This document shows, in pieces, positions 50,744 through 59,559 of a stretch of DNA of 64,000 nucleotides (position 1 is the stretch's first letter; each line of letters opens with the position of its first letter). A model generated the notes under the pieces. That model did no database searches and had not been told where the DNA came from. It was given only the letters and a program-made list of their open reading frames with translations. Made by a program: the position numbers and the translations under genes. Source of the stretch: Anaerolineae bacterium (GTDB taxonomy: Bacteria; Chloroflexota; Anaerolineae; Aggregatilineales; Phototrophicaceae); assembly GCA_022843385.1 (NCBI GenBank), contig JALHNT010000035.1, positions 1 to 64,000 of the forward strand, in the 5' to 3' direction.

Positions 50744-51910
50744 ATGACCACCACTGTCTTCGATACGCTGATCGAGCGCCGCACATCCGGCTGTCTGAAA
50801 TGGAATGCTTATGACGAAGATGTGCTGCCCGTCTGGGTGGCGGATATGGATTTTCACTCGCCAGAGCCGATCCTCAAAGCGCTGCATCAGCGGGTCGATC
50901 ACGGTGTATTCGGTTACCAGTTCGATGATCCGCCGGTGCGCCAGGTCATCGCCCAGCGCATGAACGAGCGTTATGGCTGGTCGGTGGAAACCCGCGACAT
51001 CGTGTTTGTGCCAAATCTGGTCAGCGCGCTCAACTTCGTCTGCACCGCCTATGCCGAACCCGGCGATGAGGTGTTGATGTCCACGCCGGTTTATCCCCCG
51101 TTCATCGTCGCACCGGGCAACAGCGGACGGGTCGCCACGATGGTCGATATGCCCATCGTCCGCAGCGGTCAGCAGATGCGCTACGAGATCGACTTCGATG
51201 CCTTTGAAGCCGCCATCACGCCGCGCACCAAACTCTTCATCCTGTGCAGCCCGCATAATCCGGTGGGGCGCGCCTGGACACGGCCTGAACTGGAACGGCT
51301 GGCGGAAATCTGCCTACACCACAACCTGACGATTGTCTCGGATGAAATCCACTGCGATCTGCTGCTCGACCCGCTTCAGCATATCCCGCTGGCATCGCTC
51401 TCACCTGAAGTGGCGGCGCGCACTATCACGCTGATGTCACCCAGCAAGACCTTCAACCTGCCGACGCTGGGCTTCGCCTTCGCCATCGCCCAGAATGAAA
51501 CGGTGCGGCAGCAATTTGAGAAAGCGACGGCCTGGTTCCTGCCCCATCCCGGCGCACTGGGGTATACGGCGGCGCTGGCAGCCTACCGCGATTGTCAGCC
51601 CTGGCTGGATGAATTGCTCGTTTATCTGCGGGGCAACCGCGACTTCATGGCCGATTTCCTGCAAAGCCACCTGCCCCAGATTCCGTACACCCACCCGGAA
51701 GCGACTTATCTGGCGTGGCTTGATTTCCGCGCCCTGAACCTGCCGGCCAGTCCGTATCAGGTGATGCTGGAAAAAGCGCGGGTGGCCTTCAACGATGGCG
51801 CGGCATTCGGCAAAGCCGGCGAGGGATTCGTGCGGTTGAATCTGGGGACATCGCGCGAACGGTTACGCGAGGTATTGGAACGGGTGCGGGCAGTGGTCGA
51901 GGATTTGTGA
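50744..51910 (+). CDS. PatB/MalY-type PLP-dependent C-S lyase (cystathionine beta-lyase-like)
   Basis: A 388-residue fold-type I aminotransferase of the MalY/PatB class: VLPVWVADMDF at the N-terminus, GVFGYQF, PVYPPF, CSPHNPVGRAWT, VSDEIHCDLL, and the PLP lysine in SPSKTFNLP. It cleaves cystathionine or cysteine conjugates to thiol, pyruvate and ammonia. Single gene divergent from the AAC(6')-like gene. A 12-bp hairpin lies about 70 bases downstream. Confidence 0.92.
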   Translation: MTTTVFDTLIERRTSGCLKWNAYDEDVLPVWVADMDFHSPEPILKALHQRVDHGVFGYQFDDPPVRQVIAQRMNERYGWSVETRDIVFVPNLVSALNFVCTAYAEPGDEVLMSTPVYPPFIVAPGNSGRVATMVDMPIVRSGQQMRYEIDFDAFEAAITPRTKLFILCSPHNPVGRAWTRPELERLAEICLHHNLTIVSDEIHCDLLLDPLQHIPLASLSPEVAARTITLMSPSKTFNLPTLGFAFAIAQNETVRQQFEKATAWFLPHPGALGYTAALAAYRDCQPWLDELLVYLRGNRDFMADFLQSHLPQIPYTHPEATYLAWLDFRALNLPASPYQVMLEKARVAFNDGAAFGKAGEGFVRLNLGTSRERLREVLERVRAVVEDL

Positions 51911-51924
51911 GGGCGACCGAGTGC

Positions 51925-51971
51925 AGTTGCTAGTTTCTAGTTGTTAGTTGTTAGTTCCTGGTTGTTAGTTG
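51925..51971. repeat. Low-complexity TAGTTGT-type repeat
   Basis: Reiterated AGTTGCTAGTTTCTAGTTG, TTAGTTGTTAGTTCCTGG and TTGTTAGTTG units after the PatB-like stop. The same style as ATCAGCT at 38970 and CAGTCGCTAGTC at about 12820. Confidence 0.7.
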
Positions 51972-51979
51972 AATGCAGA

Positions 51980-52028
51980 CCTGTTCACAACGGTTGGCAA
52001 TGATAATGACCGGTTGTGAACAGGTTTT
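51980..52028. terminator. Terminator-like inverted repeat
   Basis: CCTGTTCACAAC (51980-51991) and GTTGTGAACAGG (52013-52024) form a perfect 12-bp stem with a 21-base loop, followed by TTTT. It probably ends the PatB-like transcript. Confidence 0.65.
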
Positions 52029-52082
52029 CTCAGACCCTTATTCAATCAGCTTTCGCTGATCGCCATCTGGTGGCGTTAATGC

Positions 52083-52496
52083 TTATCCCATCAGCCGGTT
52101 GCGTTCGACCTTGATGCAGGCGTCCATGACAATCGGCAGGTGGGCATCTTCGGCACGGCGGGCGGCTTCGCTGCTGCGGATGCCGAACTGAGCCCATACA
52201 GCCCGCGCGCCGACGGCGATGGCTTCGTTAACGATCTCCGGCAGGAATTCGGAACGGCGGAAGACATCGACAATATCGACTTTTTCCGGAATATCCTTGA
52301 GCGTCGCATAGCACTTCTCGCCATCAATCTCGCTCAATTCCGGGTTGACGGCATAGACTTTATAACCGATGCGGCGCAGATAACGGGCAATCTGATAGCT
52401 GGGACGGTGGGGTTTGTCCGAGTGGCCGACGACGGCGACGACGCGCGAGGTGGTCAACAGGTCGCGGATGGCTTTCTCATCATGCCGAATATCCAT
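52083..52496 (-). CDS. CoA-binding-domain protein (YccU-like)
   Basis: A 137-residue Rossmann-type CoA_binding_2 protein: VVAVVGHSDKPHRPSYQIARYL, YKVYAVNPELSEIDGEKCYATL, VDIVDVFRRSEFLPEIV, ARAVWAQFGIRSSEAA and VMDACIKVERNRL. All family blocks are present. It binds CoA or a similar nucleotide; the physiological role is unknown. ATG 52496 gives the canonical start; the frame extends to 52538 without support. Confidence 0.9.
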   Translation of the reverse strand: MDIRHDEKAIRDLLTTSRVVAVVGHSDKPHRPSYQIARYLRRIGYKVYAVNPELSEIDGEKCYATLKDIPEKVDIVDVFRRSEFLPEIVNEAIAVGARAVWAQFGIRSSEAARRAEDAHLPIVMDACIKVERNRLMG

Positions 52497-52626
52497 GATC
52501 TTGACTTTCCCTAAAAATAGTTGGCAATGGTCGAACAAGCATTTTCCTATTGCTGACTATGAGACTAGTCGCTGGAAAATGCAAGTGAGCATTGTCACCT
52601 CTCCGTCCTGACGCCTGCGCTCAGCG

Positions 52627-53223
52627 TTAGAGTTCTTCGCGCTTCAACCCATTCTGCCATTTATCGAGCAGTGGAGCTTCATACTGCGCCAGCTTTTCCA
52701 GCAGTTCAGCCGGCTGTGTCCCGACCAGAAAGACGCTGCTGTGTTCCGGCTTGATGAAGGCTTCCTGCACCATGTGATCGACCAGCGCCAAGAGCGGATC
52801 AAAGTAGCCTCGGACATTGAGCAGGCAGACCGGCTTGCGGTGAAAGCCCAACTGCGCCCACGTGATGATCTCGAACAACTCATCCATCGTGCCGAAGCCG
52901 CCCGGCAGCGTGATGAAGGCATCGGAAAGTTCTGCCATCAGCGCCTTGCGCTCGTGCATCGACTGGACGACGTGCAGTTCGGTCGCCTCGGTATAGGCCA
53001 GTTCTTTATCCACCAGCGCCTGCGGCATCACGCCGATGACCTTACCACCCGCGCTCATCGCCGCTTTGGCGACGGTTCCCATCAACCCGACCTTGCCACC
53101 GCCATAGACCAGGGTGACACCGCGCTGCGCCAGTCCGACGCCGATATGTTCCGCAGCCACCGCATACTCCGGGTGACCGCCGCTGTACGATCCACAGAAG
53201 ACACAAATCTTATCGAGGTGCAT
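52627..53223 (-). CDS. LOG-family phosphoribohydrolase (TIGR00730)
   Basis: A 198-residue LOG protein with ICVFCGSYSG at the start, LVYGGGKVGLMG, and the catalytic PGGFGTMDELFEIITWAQLG (PGGxGTxxE). LOG enzymes release free cytokinin-type or other bases from nucleoside 5'-monophosphates. The next gene on the strand, a YbaK-type deacylase, ends 18 bases upstream of it, so the two are probably co-transcribed. Confidence 0.92.
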   Translation of the reverse strand: MHLDKICVFCGSYSGGHPEYAVAAEHIGVGLAQRGVTLVYGGGKVGLMGTVAKAAMSAGGKVIGVMPQALVDKELAYTEATELHVVQSMHERKALMAELSDAFITLPGGFGTMDELFEIITWAQLGFHRKPVCLLNVRGYFDPLLALVDHMVQEAFIKPEHSSVFLVGTQPAELLEKLAQYEAPLLDKWQNGLKREEL

Positions 53224-53241
53224 GATGTTACCTGCTGTGAC

Positions 53242-53727
53242 TTAGCTTTCTTTACGAAGATCGGCGAAGCGCCCGCCGGTGATCTGTTCGAGCTGTGCCA
53301 GCGGCAGCCCGAAAATAGCGTTGCTCGATCCACCAGCCGGATACACCGTGTCATAACGCTTCAGCATATCATCGAGATAGATGGCCGAGGGCGGCTGCCG
53401 ATGACCGATGGGCGGGACGCCACCGGGAGCATAGCCGAACAGGTCGATGCATTGCTCGGCAGTCGCCAGTTTGATCTGCTTGCGACTGAGGTTATAAAGC
53501 GCGGCCAGCTTGCGATCATCCACCCGCTGGTCGCCACTGGCGATGACCAGCACCGGCTGCTCCTGAATAATGAAACAGATGCTCTTGGCGATCTGCCCCA
53601 ATTCGCAACCGATGTTATCGGCGGCAAGTTGTGAGGTGGCGGTTGAATTCTCGAAAAAGCGAATGCGCAGGCCCAGGTTGAAGTGGTCGAGGGTGGACTG
53701 CACATGGTCGGGCGTCAAGGGTTCCAT
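53242..53727 (-). CDS. YbaK/EbsC-family Cys-tRNA(Pro) or related aminoacyl-tRNA deacylase
   Basis: A 161-residue YbaK-fold protein: AADNIGCELGQIAKSICF (with the conserved Lys), VLVIASGDQRVD, GYAPGGVPPIGH and IYLDDMLKRYDTVYPAGGSSNAIF. Members hydrolyse mischarged tRNAs in trans. GGAGAAAG precedes ATG 53727. It is co-directional with the LOG gene. Confidence 0.9.
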   Translation of the reverse strand: MEPLTPDHVQSTLDHFNLGLRIRFFENSTATSQLAADNIGCELGQIAKSICFIIQEQPVLVIASGDQRVDDRKLAALYNLSRKQIKLATAEQCIDLFGYAPGGVPPIGHRQPPSAIYLDDMLKRYDTVYPAGGSSNAIFGLPLAQLEQITGGRFADLRKES

Positions 53728-53878
53728 CGGTCTTTCTCCTTCAGCGGGCAGCATTATAGCACAGTCTATTTTTGTGACGACAGCAAGGCAATTTAACCAT
53801 GTTAAGAATTTTGCGTAATGCGTTAACTATCCCTAGAATCCAATCACTATCGATACCATCCGGTAACAACTATTGGAC

Positions 53879-54439
53879 ATGAACTTGACGTCAAGCCTCA
53901 CGATTCACCAAACTCGTCTGGAACTGCTCGAGGGGGACATCACCCGGCAGGATACGGATGCCATCGTCAATGCAGCAAACTCGTCGCTGCTGGGGGGAGG
54001 TGGCGTGGATAGCGCAATTCATCGGGCTGCTGGGCCAGAGCTGCTGGCCGAGACGCGGGCGTTAGGGGGTTGCAAGACGGGCGATGCCAAGATCAGCCGG
54101 GGCTATCGGCTGAAGGCGCGTTATGTTATCCATACCGTCGGGCCGGTATACCATTCGGGTGATCCTCAGGTAGCTGACATGCTCGCCAGTTGTTATCGCC
54201 GCAGCCTGGAAGTGGCGCAGGAGCATCATCTGGGCAGCATCGCCTTCCCCTCCATAAGTACCGGCGCTTATGGCTATCCGCTGGAATTGGCAGCACCAAT
54301 TGCCCTCGGTACAGTCGCCGCATATCTACGGCAGCAATCACACATCACACTAGTGCGATTTGTTCTGTACAACGAAGCAATTCTGGGGATTTACCGGCAG
54401 GCGCTTAACCTTCTGCCCGAGGCAGCTTCCGGTCATTGA
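53879..54439 (+). CDS. Macro-domain protein (O-acetyl-ADP-ribose deacetylase-like)
   Basis: A 186-residue macro domain: LLEGDITRQDTDAIVNAANSSL, GGGGVDSAIHRAAGPEL, GDAKISRGYRLKARYVIHTVGP and IAFPSISTGAYGYPLELAAPI. It resembles the YmdB/MacroD-type deacetylases, which remove acetyl or ADP-ribosyl groups. ATG 53879 is preferred over TTG 53873. Single gene, convergent with MarR. Confidence 0.92.
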   Translation: MNLTSSLTIHQTRLELLEGDITRQDTDAIVNAANSSLLGGGGVDSAIHRAAGPELLAETRALGGCKTGDAKISRGYRLKARYVIHTVGPVYHSGDPQVADMLASCYRRSLEVAQEHHLGSIAFPSISTGAYGYPLELAAPIALGTVAAYLRQQSHITLVRFVLYNEAILGIYRQALNLLPEAASGH

Positions 54440-54449
54440 GGAAAACAAA

Positions 54450-54472
54450 GCGGATTGAATTGATCAATCCGC
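54450..54472 (-). terminator. Rho-independent terminator of the MarR gene
   Basis: Nine-bp stem GCGGATTGA / TCAATCCGC with loop ATTGA. On the minus strand it is followed by TTTGTTTTCC, so it ends the MarR transcript. Confidence 0.75.
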
Positions 54473-54489
54473 CTAACCAGAAACCCGAT

Positions 54490-54936
54490 TCAGTCAGCCG
54501 GCATCGCCTGCAACGTTGCGACGACGTTTTGGAAGCCCTTGAAGTCGCCGTTGGAGACTGCCTTGCGAATGCGAGCATCCACCTGGTCAACGGTCGCGGC
54601 AACTTTGTCGCGCACATCATGCGCCTTGGTGGTCAGATAGATGCGAACTGCGCGGCGATCAGCCGGGTCGGGCCGGCGTTCGATGAGATTTTTGTTCTGG
54701 AGTTTGTCCAGAATTGGGGTGAAGGATGTGGCAGCCCGGCCGACGGCACGCGCCAGTTCAGAGGCATGTTGACCATCCTGATCATATAATGCTCGCAGAA
54801 TGTACCACTCGATCACCGTCAAACCCAATGGTTCAACCACCTGGCCGTAAACCTGATCCAGATTGCGCAGGGCAATATCCAGGTTGCACCAGATAGATCC
54901 ACTGAAGCGCAGGGATGGCCCTTTAGTTTCACTCAT
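54490..54936 (-). CDS. MarR-family transcriptional regulator
   Basis: A 148-residue MarR winged helix: LTVIEWYILRALYDQDGQ, ASELARAVGRAATSFTPILDKL (recognition helix) and LIERRPDPADRRAVRIYLT (wing with DxR). MarR proteins are dimeric repressors relieved by phenolic or other small ligands. Promoter and target are not evident. An FHA gene lies 72 bases upstream on the same strand. Confidence 0.9.
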   Translation of the reverse strand: MSETKGPSLRFSGSIWCNLDIALRNLDQVYGQVVEPLGLTVIEWYILRALYDQDGQHASELARAVGRAATSFTPILDKLQNKNLIERRPDPADRRAVRIYLTTKAHDVRDKVAATVDQVDARIRKAVSNGDFKGFQNVVATLQAMPAD

Positions 54937-55008
54937 ATTGACTTTGCTACCTCCTCTGTGTCGTCATCGTCCAGCCGCAACGCAGGAGCCGTCCGGGGTC
55001 GGTACAGC

Positions 55009-55380
55009 TCATTTCTCTGCCACTTTCAACCGCAGCGCCAGATCCCCCAATCCAAGATGATCGCCATCATTGACGATGTAGGGCAGTTCCGGCTTCAGCT
55101 TCTTGCCATTGAGAAAGGTGCCGTTGACTGAACTCAAATCGATCACATGCAATTTGCCCTGGTAGTGGACGAAAGCGGCATGGCGGCGTGATACCCCCTT
55201 TTCCAGCGCACGGAAAGTCGCCAGATCAATGTCGGGTACATAGGTACTGCGCACATCGGAACGCCCCAGGACAAAACCTTCACTGGCGCTCAGTTCGACT
55301 TCCAAATTCAATGGACTGGTCAGGTTGAGTGCCTGAATGATTAGTTTGCCACGTGGTGAAATGCCGGGTTCGTTAGACAT
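55009..55380 (-). CDS. FHA-domain protein
   Basis: A 123-residue protein that is little more than one forkhead-associated domain: FVLGRSDV (GR), KGVSRRHAAFVH (SxxH), LSSVNGTFLNGKKL (NG) and VNDGDHLGLGDLALRL. FHA domains bind phosphothreonine peptides, implying a Ser/Thr kinase partner elsewhere in the genome. It lies upstream of MarR on the same strand, after an AT-rich 400-base gap. Confidence 0.9.
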   Translation of the reverse strand: MSNEPGISPRGKLIIQALNLTSPLNLEVELSASEGFVLGRSDVRSTYVPDIDLATFRALEKGVSRRHAAFVHYQGKLHVIDLSSVNGTFLNGKKLKPELPYIVNDGDHLGLGDLALRLKVAEK

Positions 55381-55784
55381 AATAGGCTACTGACAACATC
55401 TGTCACCACCAGAGTCCTTAGCTGACTTTGTGCAGTGAGATCGTGATCGTATGTGGGTTGGTCCGCACCCTTCCAAATAACAGAACGGCATTTTGCATCC
55501 ATTCAATCCTTATTGCAAGGATATATCTCAATTTTAATCTCAATTGAAATAAATAGACATTAGAAATGCATAAATTTAACCTTAAACGTTAAATCGATCT
55601 AACGAAATAGTTATAATCTCCCACCTTCAGATTGGTTGTTCCTGTTGCTGTTAACAGAATTAGCCGAAAACCCGTACTGAATCTTAACTGAATTGCCTAT
55701 ATGGGGTTGAGGAAGTTGCGCTATAATAAATTCAACGTTTCAATTTTCTAACGCAAGCAAGATGACAAGTCAGGGGGTTTAGCC
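55381..55784. other. AT-rich intergenic region with promoters, no gene
   Basis: About 400 bases between the divergent FHA gene and the small gene at 55785. It is strikingly AT-rich in the middle (55500-55620) and contains TATAAT at 55612-55617 and 55722-55727. No open frame with a plausible start is seen. It is probably a promoter region; no DnaA-box cluster was noticed. Confidence 0.55.
55722..55727 (+). promoter_or_regulatory. -10 element of the gene at 55785
   Basis: TATAAT about 58 bases upstream of ATG 55785. No -35 at the usual distance. Confidence 0.4.
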
Positions 55785-56069
55785 ATGACGAACTTCTCTC
55801 AGGATTTCGCACCATTCTTTCGCAATGGACGGTTGTTTCTCCCCGAGAAAACGGTGAACCTGCTGATTGACTCTGGCCTGGATACTCAAACGGCGCAGGC
55901 AGCGCTCAATGGACTGGACATCATCGAGCAGCGTGAATTGATTGGCCGACTGAACCGCGCCCTGGAGATGGCTTTGGAGACCCTTGAAGAAAGCACCCAG
56001 GAATTCCGCGCCCTGAATTCCAGCGAAACTCGCTTCCTGCTCACCGGCAAGCGCGGAGTCGCCGTCTAG
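55785..56069 (+). CDS. Small hypothetical helical protein
   Basis: A 94-residue soluble protein that is mostly alpha-helical (LPEKTVNLLIDSGLDTQTAQ, then AALNGLDIIEQRELIGRLNR). RBS AGGGGG lies seven bases before ATG 55785, with a -10 further up, so it is very likely expressed. No family recognised. It converges with the ABA4-like gene. Confidence 0.68.
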   Translation: MTNFSQDFAPFFRNGRLFLPEKTVNLLIDSGLDTQTAQAALNGLDIIEQRELIGRLNRALEMALETLEESTQEFRALNSSETRFLLTGKRGVAV

Positions 56070-56078
56070 CCACGTTCC

Positions 56079-56510
56079 TTACGAAAAGGCTGCGCGTTGA
56101 CGCCAATAGCGCAGCCCCAGATACAACAGCAAACCGAACGGCCCGGCCATCAGCACAAAGAAGATGGTAATCGATACCATCCAGATGGGTGTTAGCTGTC
56201 GCTCCCGGCTGTCGAGATAGACCCAGCGCCCGACGAATAAATCGAAGGCCAGGAAGTGCAGCCAACCGGTGGCCGCACCAGCCGGGTTGCCCAACAGGGC
56301 GGCGATGCCGTTCAGGTCGAACGAGAGCGTCTGCGGATTGCTGAAGCTCGCCACCAGCGAAACCACATACATCACGCCGATGACCATGATCGGCAGCAGC
56401 GAGCGCATCACCCGCCTGGACAAAGCGGCCAGCGGCGCGGCGATCATCATGAACCAGAACGGCAGGACAAGGATATTGCCAGCGGTGTACAACACTTCAT
56501 GCAGCGACAT
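56079..56510 (-). CDS. ABA4-like (DUF4281) membrane protein
   Basis: A 143-residue protein with four membrane segments. The WLHFLAFDLFVGRWVYLDSRE block and MAGPFGLLLYLGLRY are the hallmark of the ABA4-like family, named for a plant neoxanthin-synthesis protein; bacterial roles are unknown. GGAG precedes ATG 56510, which lies inside the upstream glycosyltransferase gene (14-base overlap), so the genes are coupled. Confidence 0.85.
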   Translation of the reverse strand: MSLHEVLYTAGNILVLPFWFMMIAAPLAALSRRVMRSLLPIMVIGVMYVVSLVASFSNPQTLSFDLNGIAALLGNPAGAATGWLHFLAFDLFVGRWVYLDSRERQLTPIWMVSITIFFVLMAGPFGLLLYLGLRYWRQRAAFS

Positions 56511-57819
56511 GCGATTCTCCTTGTGAACGCGGTACAAAGCGAGCGATAGCACAGGCGGCGAAGACCCACCAGAATAATTCGAGCGGGAACAGATAACGCG
56601 GGATAGCGTCCAGGACGAAGTGCAGCAGCAGGGTATAGACGATGAACCCCAGCAGCGGCAGCGTCCAGCGCCACTGGCGACGGGTCAGCCCGATGCCGAT
56701 CAATCCCAGCCCGATGCCCAGATAATGCAGCGCATACAGCGCCAGCTTGGGCCAGAAAGCATCCCCGCCGGTCAACTGCACCAGACCGCCAAGGCTGCGA
56801 TCGGTCGCCAGCCAGTTGAGTCCCAGTTCGCGCAAACTCTCGCCGGGGAAAAAGGTGGTGCCATGCGGTTGCAGATTGGCCTCCAACAGCGCTTTCCCCC
56901 GCCGCCCCAACCACGCCCCAAGATCGCGGGTGATGTTCTGGAGCGCGGCCTGCTGATAGACCTGCTGCTGCTCTTCCGGGTTGGTTGGCAGTGGAGCACC
57001 GGTCGTTTCCTGAAGGCTGGCATCCACTGCACCTGGCCCCTGCCAGTTGGCATCGGTGGAGCCGACGTAAAGAAAGGCGAACAAACCCTGCGCCCCGATC
57101 ACCCAGCGCTCGTAACGGACGCGGTTGTAAACCGTCCAGGTCGAAACCACCAGCCCATACACGACCAGCAAAAACAGCGCCCGTTTCAGCCCTTCGCGCC
57201 AGCCGTTGACCAGCAGCAGATGGAACGCCAACCCCAGCGGAAAGGCCAGCAGCACCGCCCGCGTCAGTGTCGCCAGCCCTAGCAGCAGCGCCACCAGCGC
57301 CAACCCGCGCCAGGATTGCGACCCGGTTTCAAGATAGACGCACAGACCAGCCGCGATCAGGAACAGGTAGAGCGTCTCGGTGGTGATCTGTGCCGCTTCG
57401 ATGATGAAGACCGGCGACAGGGCGATCAGGACGGCGACGATCCAACCGGCGACCTCACGCTGACTGATGCGCCAGGCCAGTCGATAGGCCAGCCAGACCA
57501 GGGCGCTGCCCATCAATGCCTGAAGGACGCGGATGACGATCACCGCCAGGTCTGGGGACAAAAAGGTGCGCCAGATGCCGACGAAGATCAGATACAGCGG
57601 AGCCGTCGGCAGACCGGAGAGATCCACCATGACCGGCTCACCACCGGGGACCGCCACGAATCCGGTATCGACGCCCGTCACTAACGCATAGCCATTCAGC
57701 AGATACCAGCCGCTGTCGCCACCGGCCATGCGATAGACCACCAGATGATCCTGGGACAGGCCGAAGATCAGCCGCAGCATAAACGCCAGGCCGACCAAAA
57801 ACAGTAAGCGGCGGTTCAT
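56497..57819 (-). CDS. GT39-like (ArnT/PMT-type) polytopic glycosyltransferase
   Basis: A 440-residue protein with about 10 membrane helices. The first extracytoplasmic loop has GGDSGWYLLNGYAL, where the Asp corresponds to the catalytic acidic residue of GT-C enzymes. ALSPVFIIEAAQITTETLYLFL and LATLTRAVLLAFPLGLAF are typical for the family. It uses a polyprenyl-phosphate sugar on the outer face of the membrane. It overlaps the previous gene by four bases (57816-57819) and the next by 14. Confidence 0.83.
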   Translation of the reverse strand: MNRRLLFLVGLAFMLRLIFGLSQDHLVVYRMAGGDSGWYLLNGYALVTGVDTGFVAVPGGEPVMVDLSGLPTAPLYLIFVGIWRTFLSPDLAVIVIRVLQALMGSALVWLAYRLAWRISQREVAGWIVAVLIALSPVFIIEAAQITTETLYLFLIAAGLCVYLETGSQSWRGLALVALLLGLATLTRAVLLAFPLGLAFHLLLVNGWREGLKRALFLLVVYGLVVSTWTVYNRVRYERWVIGAQGLFAFLYVGSTDANWQGPGAVDASLQETTGAPLPTNPEEQQQVYQQAALQNITRDLGAWLGRRGKALLEANLQPHGTTFFPGESLRELGLNWLATDRSLGGLVQLTGGDAFWPKLALYALHYLGIGLGLIGIGLTRRQWRWTLPLLGFIVYTLLLHFVLDAIPRYLFPLELFWWVFAACAIARFVPRSQGESHVAA

Positions 57820-59396
57820 GGCGACGCCGCCTCGTAGTCAAAGCCGTAAATAACCACATTCGTGCCATACACTGGCTGCACCGACATGAAGCGCGGGTCG
57901 CTCTCCTGCCCGGTGTAGAGGGGATCGAGCGCAGGGCGATCCGGCGGCATCATCAGGTAATCGGCCTGATAACGCTGCGCCACCGCCAGAATGGTCTCGC
58001 GGTTCTCGGCAGGGAGCATGATCGAACGGACATCGAGGAAGCGCAGCATGAATTGATCCTGCGCCATCAGGATGACCTGCCCATCGCCGTTGGTATCCGG
58101 CAGGCGGTGGACGACATCGGCCACCCGGCGCATGGTCGCCAGATAGGTATTGGTGAAACGGGCATCGGCGCGCACCAGCTCGATGCCATTGGCCGCCAGA
58201 AACCCGACGATCAGCACCATCGCGCCGATTCGCAGCCGGCGTTCCGTGATGGCGCGTTCCAGCGCATAACCGGCCAGCGGCAGCAGCAGCGGGATCAGCG
58301 TCAGGTAGGCCTTCTTGAAGCTGCCGGACTGACTCTTGTAGGGGATCAGGATGGGATAAGCGACCAGCACCCCCAGCAGCAGGATCAGCGTCGGTGCCAG
58401 GATCAGCCAGCGCTGGCGATCCCGCGCAGTCAGCAGCAGCAGCAGTCCGCCCAGGGTCACGACCGGCAAGGCCATGTCGAGCGTGGTATACATCAGCTTA
58501 GCAGCGGCGGCCAGTTCGAACAGCCGCTTGGCGATAAGCTGCGCCGGGGTCTGGTTGAGCAGCATAGTCTCCAGCGTGAACTGCCGCCCGTAAGACCAGT
58601 GATCGAGGACATCGGTGTAGAAAAACATATCGCTGAAGCCGGAGGGCGAGGGTGTGCCGAAGGCCTGCACATTACGAAGCAGCCAGGGGATCACCACCAG
58701 CAGCATGGTCACCGGCAGGAGCAACAGCATCCACCAGGCGGCTTTTCGTTCCACCTTGCCCCATAATCCATAGACCAGCGCTGTCACCGCCAGCATCGGC
58801 AGCAGCAGCGCCCCATCATTGCGCGTCAGGTAGGACAGCCCGGCACACACACCACTGGCCGCGAAAGCCCAGGCGCGCCCCTGCCGCAGCCCGTGAGTCA
58901 GCAGCAGGATGCTGGCGCAGACCAGCAGCACATTCGGCACCGTCGTATCGGTACGGACCGAGTTCAGGATGAACTCTGGCAGCGCACCGACCGCAGCCGC
59001 ACAGAACAGCGCGGTTGGCTCCTGCAATCCAAACTGCCGCGCCGCACCGTATCCAATCAGGGGAAGCAGTGCCCCGATCAGCACAAAGGCCGCCAGCGCC
59101 GCCGGGACGTTCTCGCCCAAGACGGAAAAACCAGCCGCGGCCAGCACACCGGCCAACGGCATCCAGTGATCTTCCGGGTGGACGATGGCTTCGGGCGGGC
59201 GAAAGTAATTCCAGATGTAGTCAATGGTGAAGCCCTGCCCCTGAACCAGGCGCAGGCCGAGATTGTAATAATGATTGGGATCGGCGATACCGGGATGCTG
59301 GACGAAGGTCAGCGCGAACAAGCGCAGCGCCAGCGCCGCCGCACAAATCCCCAGGAGTGGAATATTCAGCCGCATCATGAACCTGTCTGATGACAT
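57816..59396 (-). CDS. GT39/ArnT-like polytopic membrane protein
   Basis: A 526-residue protein with about 11 membrane segments and a soluble C-terminal domain (about 425-520). The first loop carries GIADPNHYYNLGLRLVQGQG, the GT-C catalytic-Asp region, followed later by LSYLTRNDGALLLPMLAV. First gene of a three-gene operon with the shorter GT39-like gene and ABA4. ATG 59396 is about three bases from the predicted transcription start, so the mRNA may be leaderless. Confidence 0.82.
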   Translation of the reverse strand: MSSDRFMMRLNIPLLGICAAALALRLFALTFVQHPGIADPNHYYNLGLRLVQGQGFTIDYIWNYFRPPEAIVHPEDHWMPLAGVLAAAGFSVLGENVPAALAAFVLIGALLPLIGYGAARQFGLQEPTALFCAAAVGALPEFILNSVRTDTTVPNVLLVCASILLLTHGLRQGRAWAFAASGVCAGLSYLTRNDGALLLPMLAVTALVYGLWGKVERKAAWWMLLLLPVTMLLVVIPWLLRNVQAFGTPSPSGFSDMFFYTDVLDHWSYGRQFTLETMLLNQTPAQLIAKRLFELAAAAKLMYTTLDMALPVVTLGGLLLLLTARDRQRWLILAPTLILLLGVLVAYPILIPYKSQSGSFKKAYLTLIPLLLPLAGYALERAITERRLRIGAMVLIVGFLAANGIELVRADARFTNTYLATMRRVADVVHRLPDTNGDGQVILMAQDQFMLRFLDVRSIMLPAENRETILAVAQRYQADYLMMPPDRPALDPLYTGQESDPRFMSVQPVYGTNVVIYGFDYEAASP

Positions 59397-59405
59397 AAGC
59401 CGTTG

Positions 59406-59411
59406 ATTATA
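59406..59411 (-). promoter_or_regulatory. -10 element of the GT39-like operon
   Basis: TATAAT on the minus strand, ending 9 bases before ATG 59396, which predicts a leaderless transcript. Confidence 0.45.
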
Positions 59412-59526
59412 ACGATGAAACCGTCAGCCAGAAGGTTAGGGTTTTCTGAGGTTTTGTTCACAGGCGATGATTAACCGTTAAAATGAGAGTTCTGACGGTA
59501 CGTTAACATTTCCTTGATGGAAGCGA

Positions 59527-59532
59527 TATAAT
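59527..59532 (+). promoter_or_regulatory. -10 element of the gene at 59560
   Basis: TATAAT 27 bases before ATG 59560. No clear -35. Confidence 0.4.
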
Positions 59533-59559
59533 CCCCTAAACAGACGGAAAGTGGTCACT

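Noticed and set aside
55500..55620. AT-rich stretch as a replication origin
   Set aside because: No cluster of DnaA boxes, and no dnaA, dnaN or parAB genes nearby.
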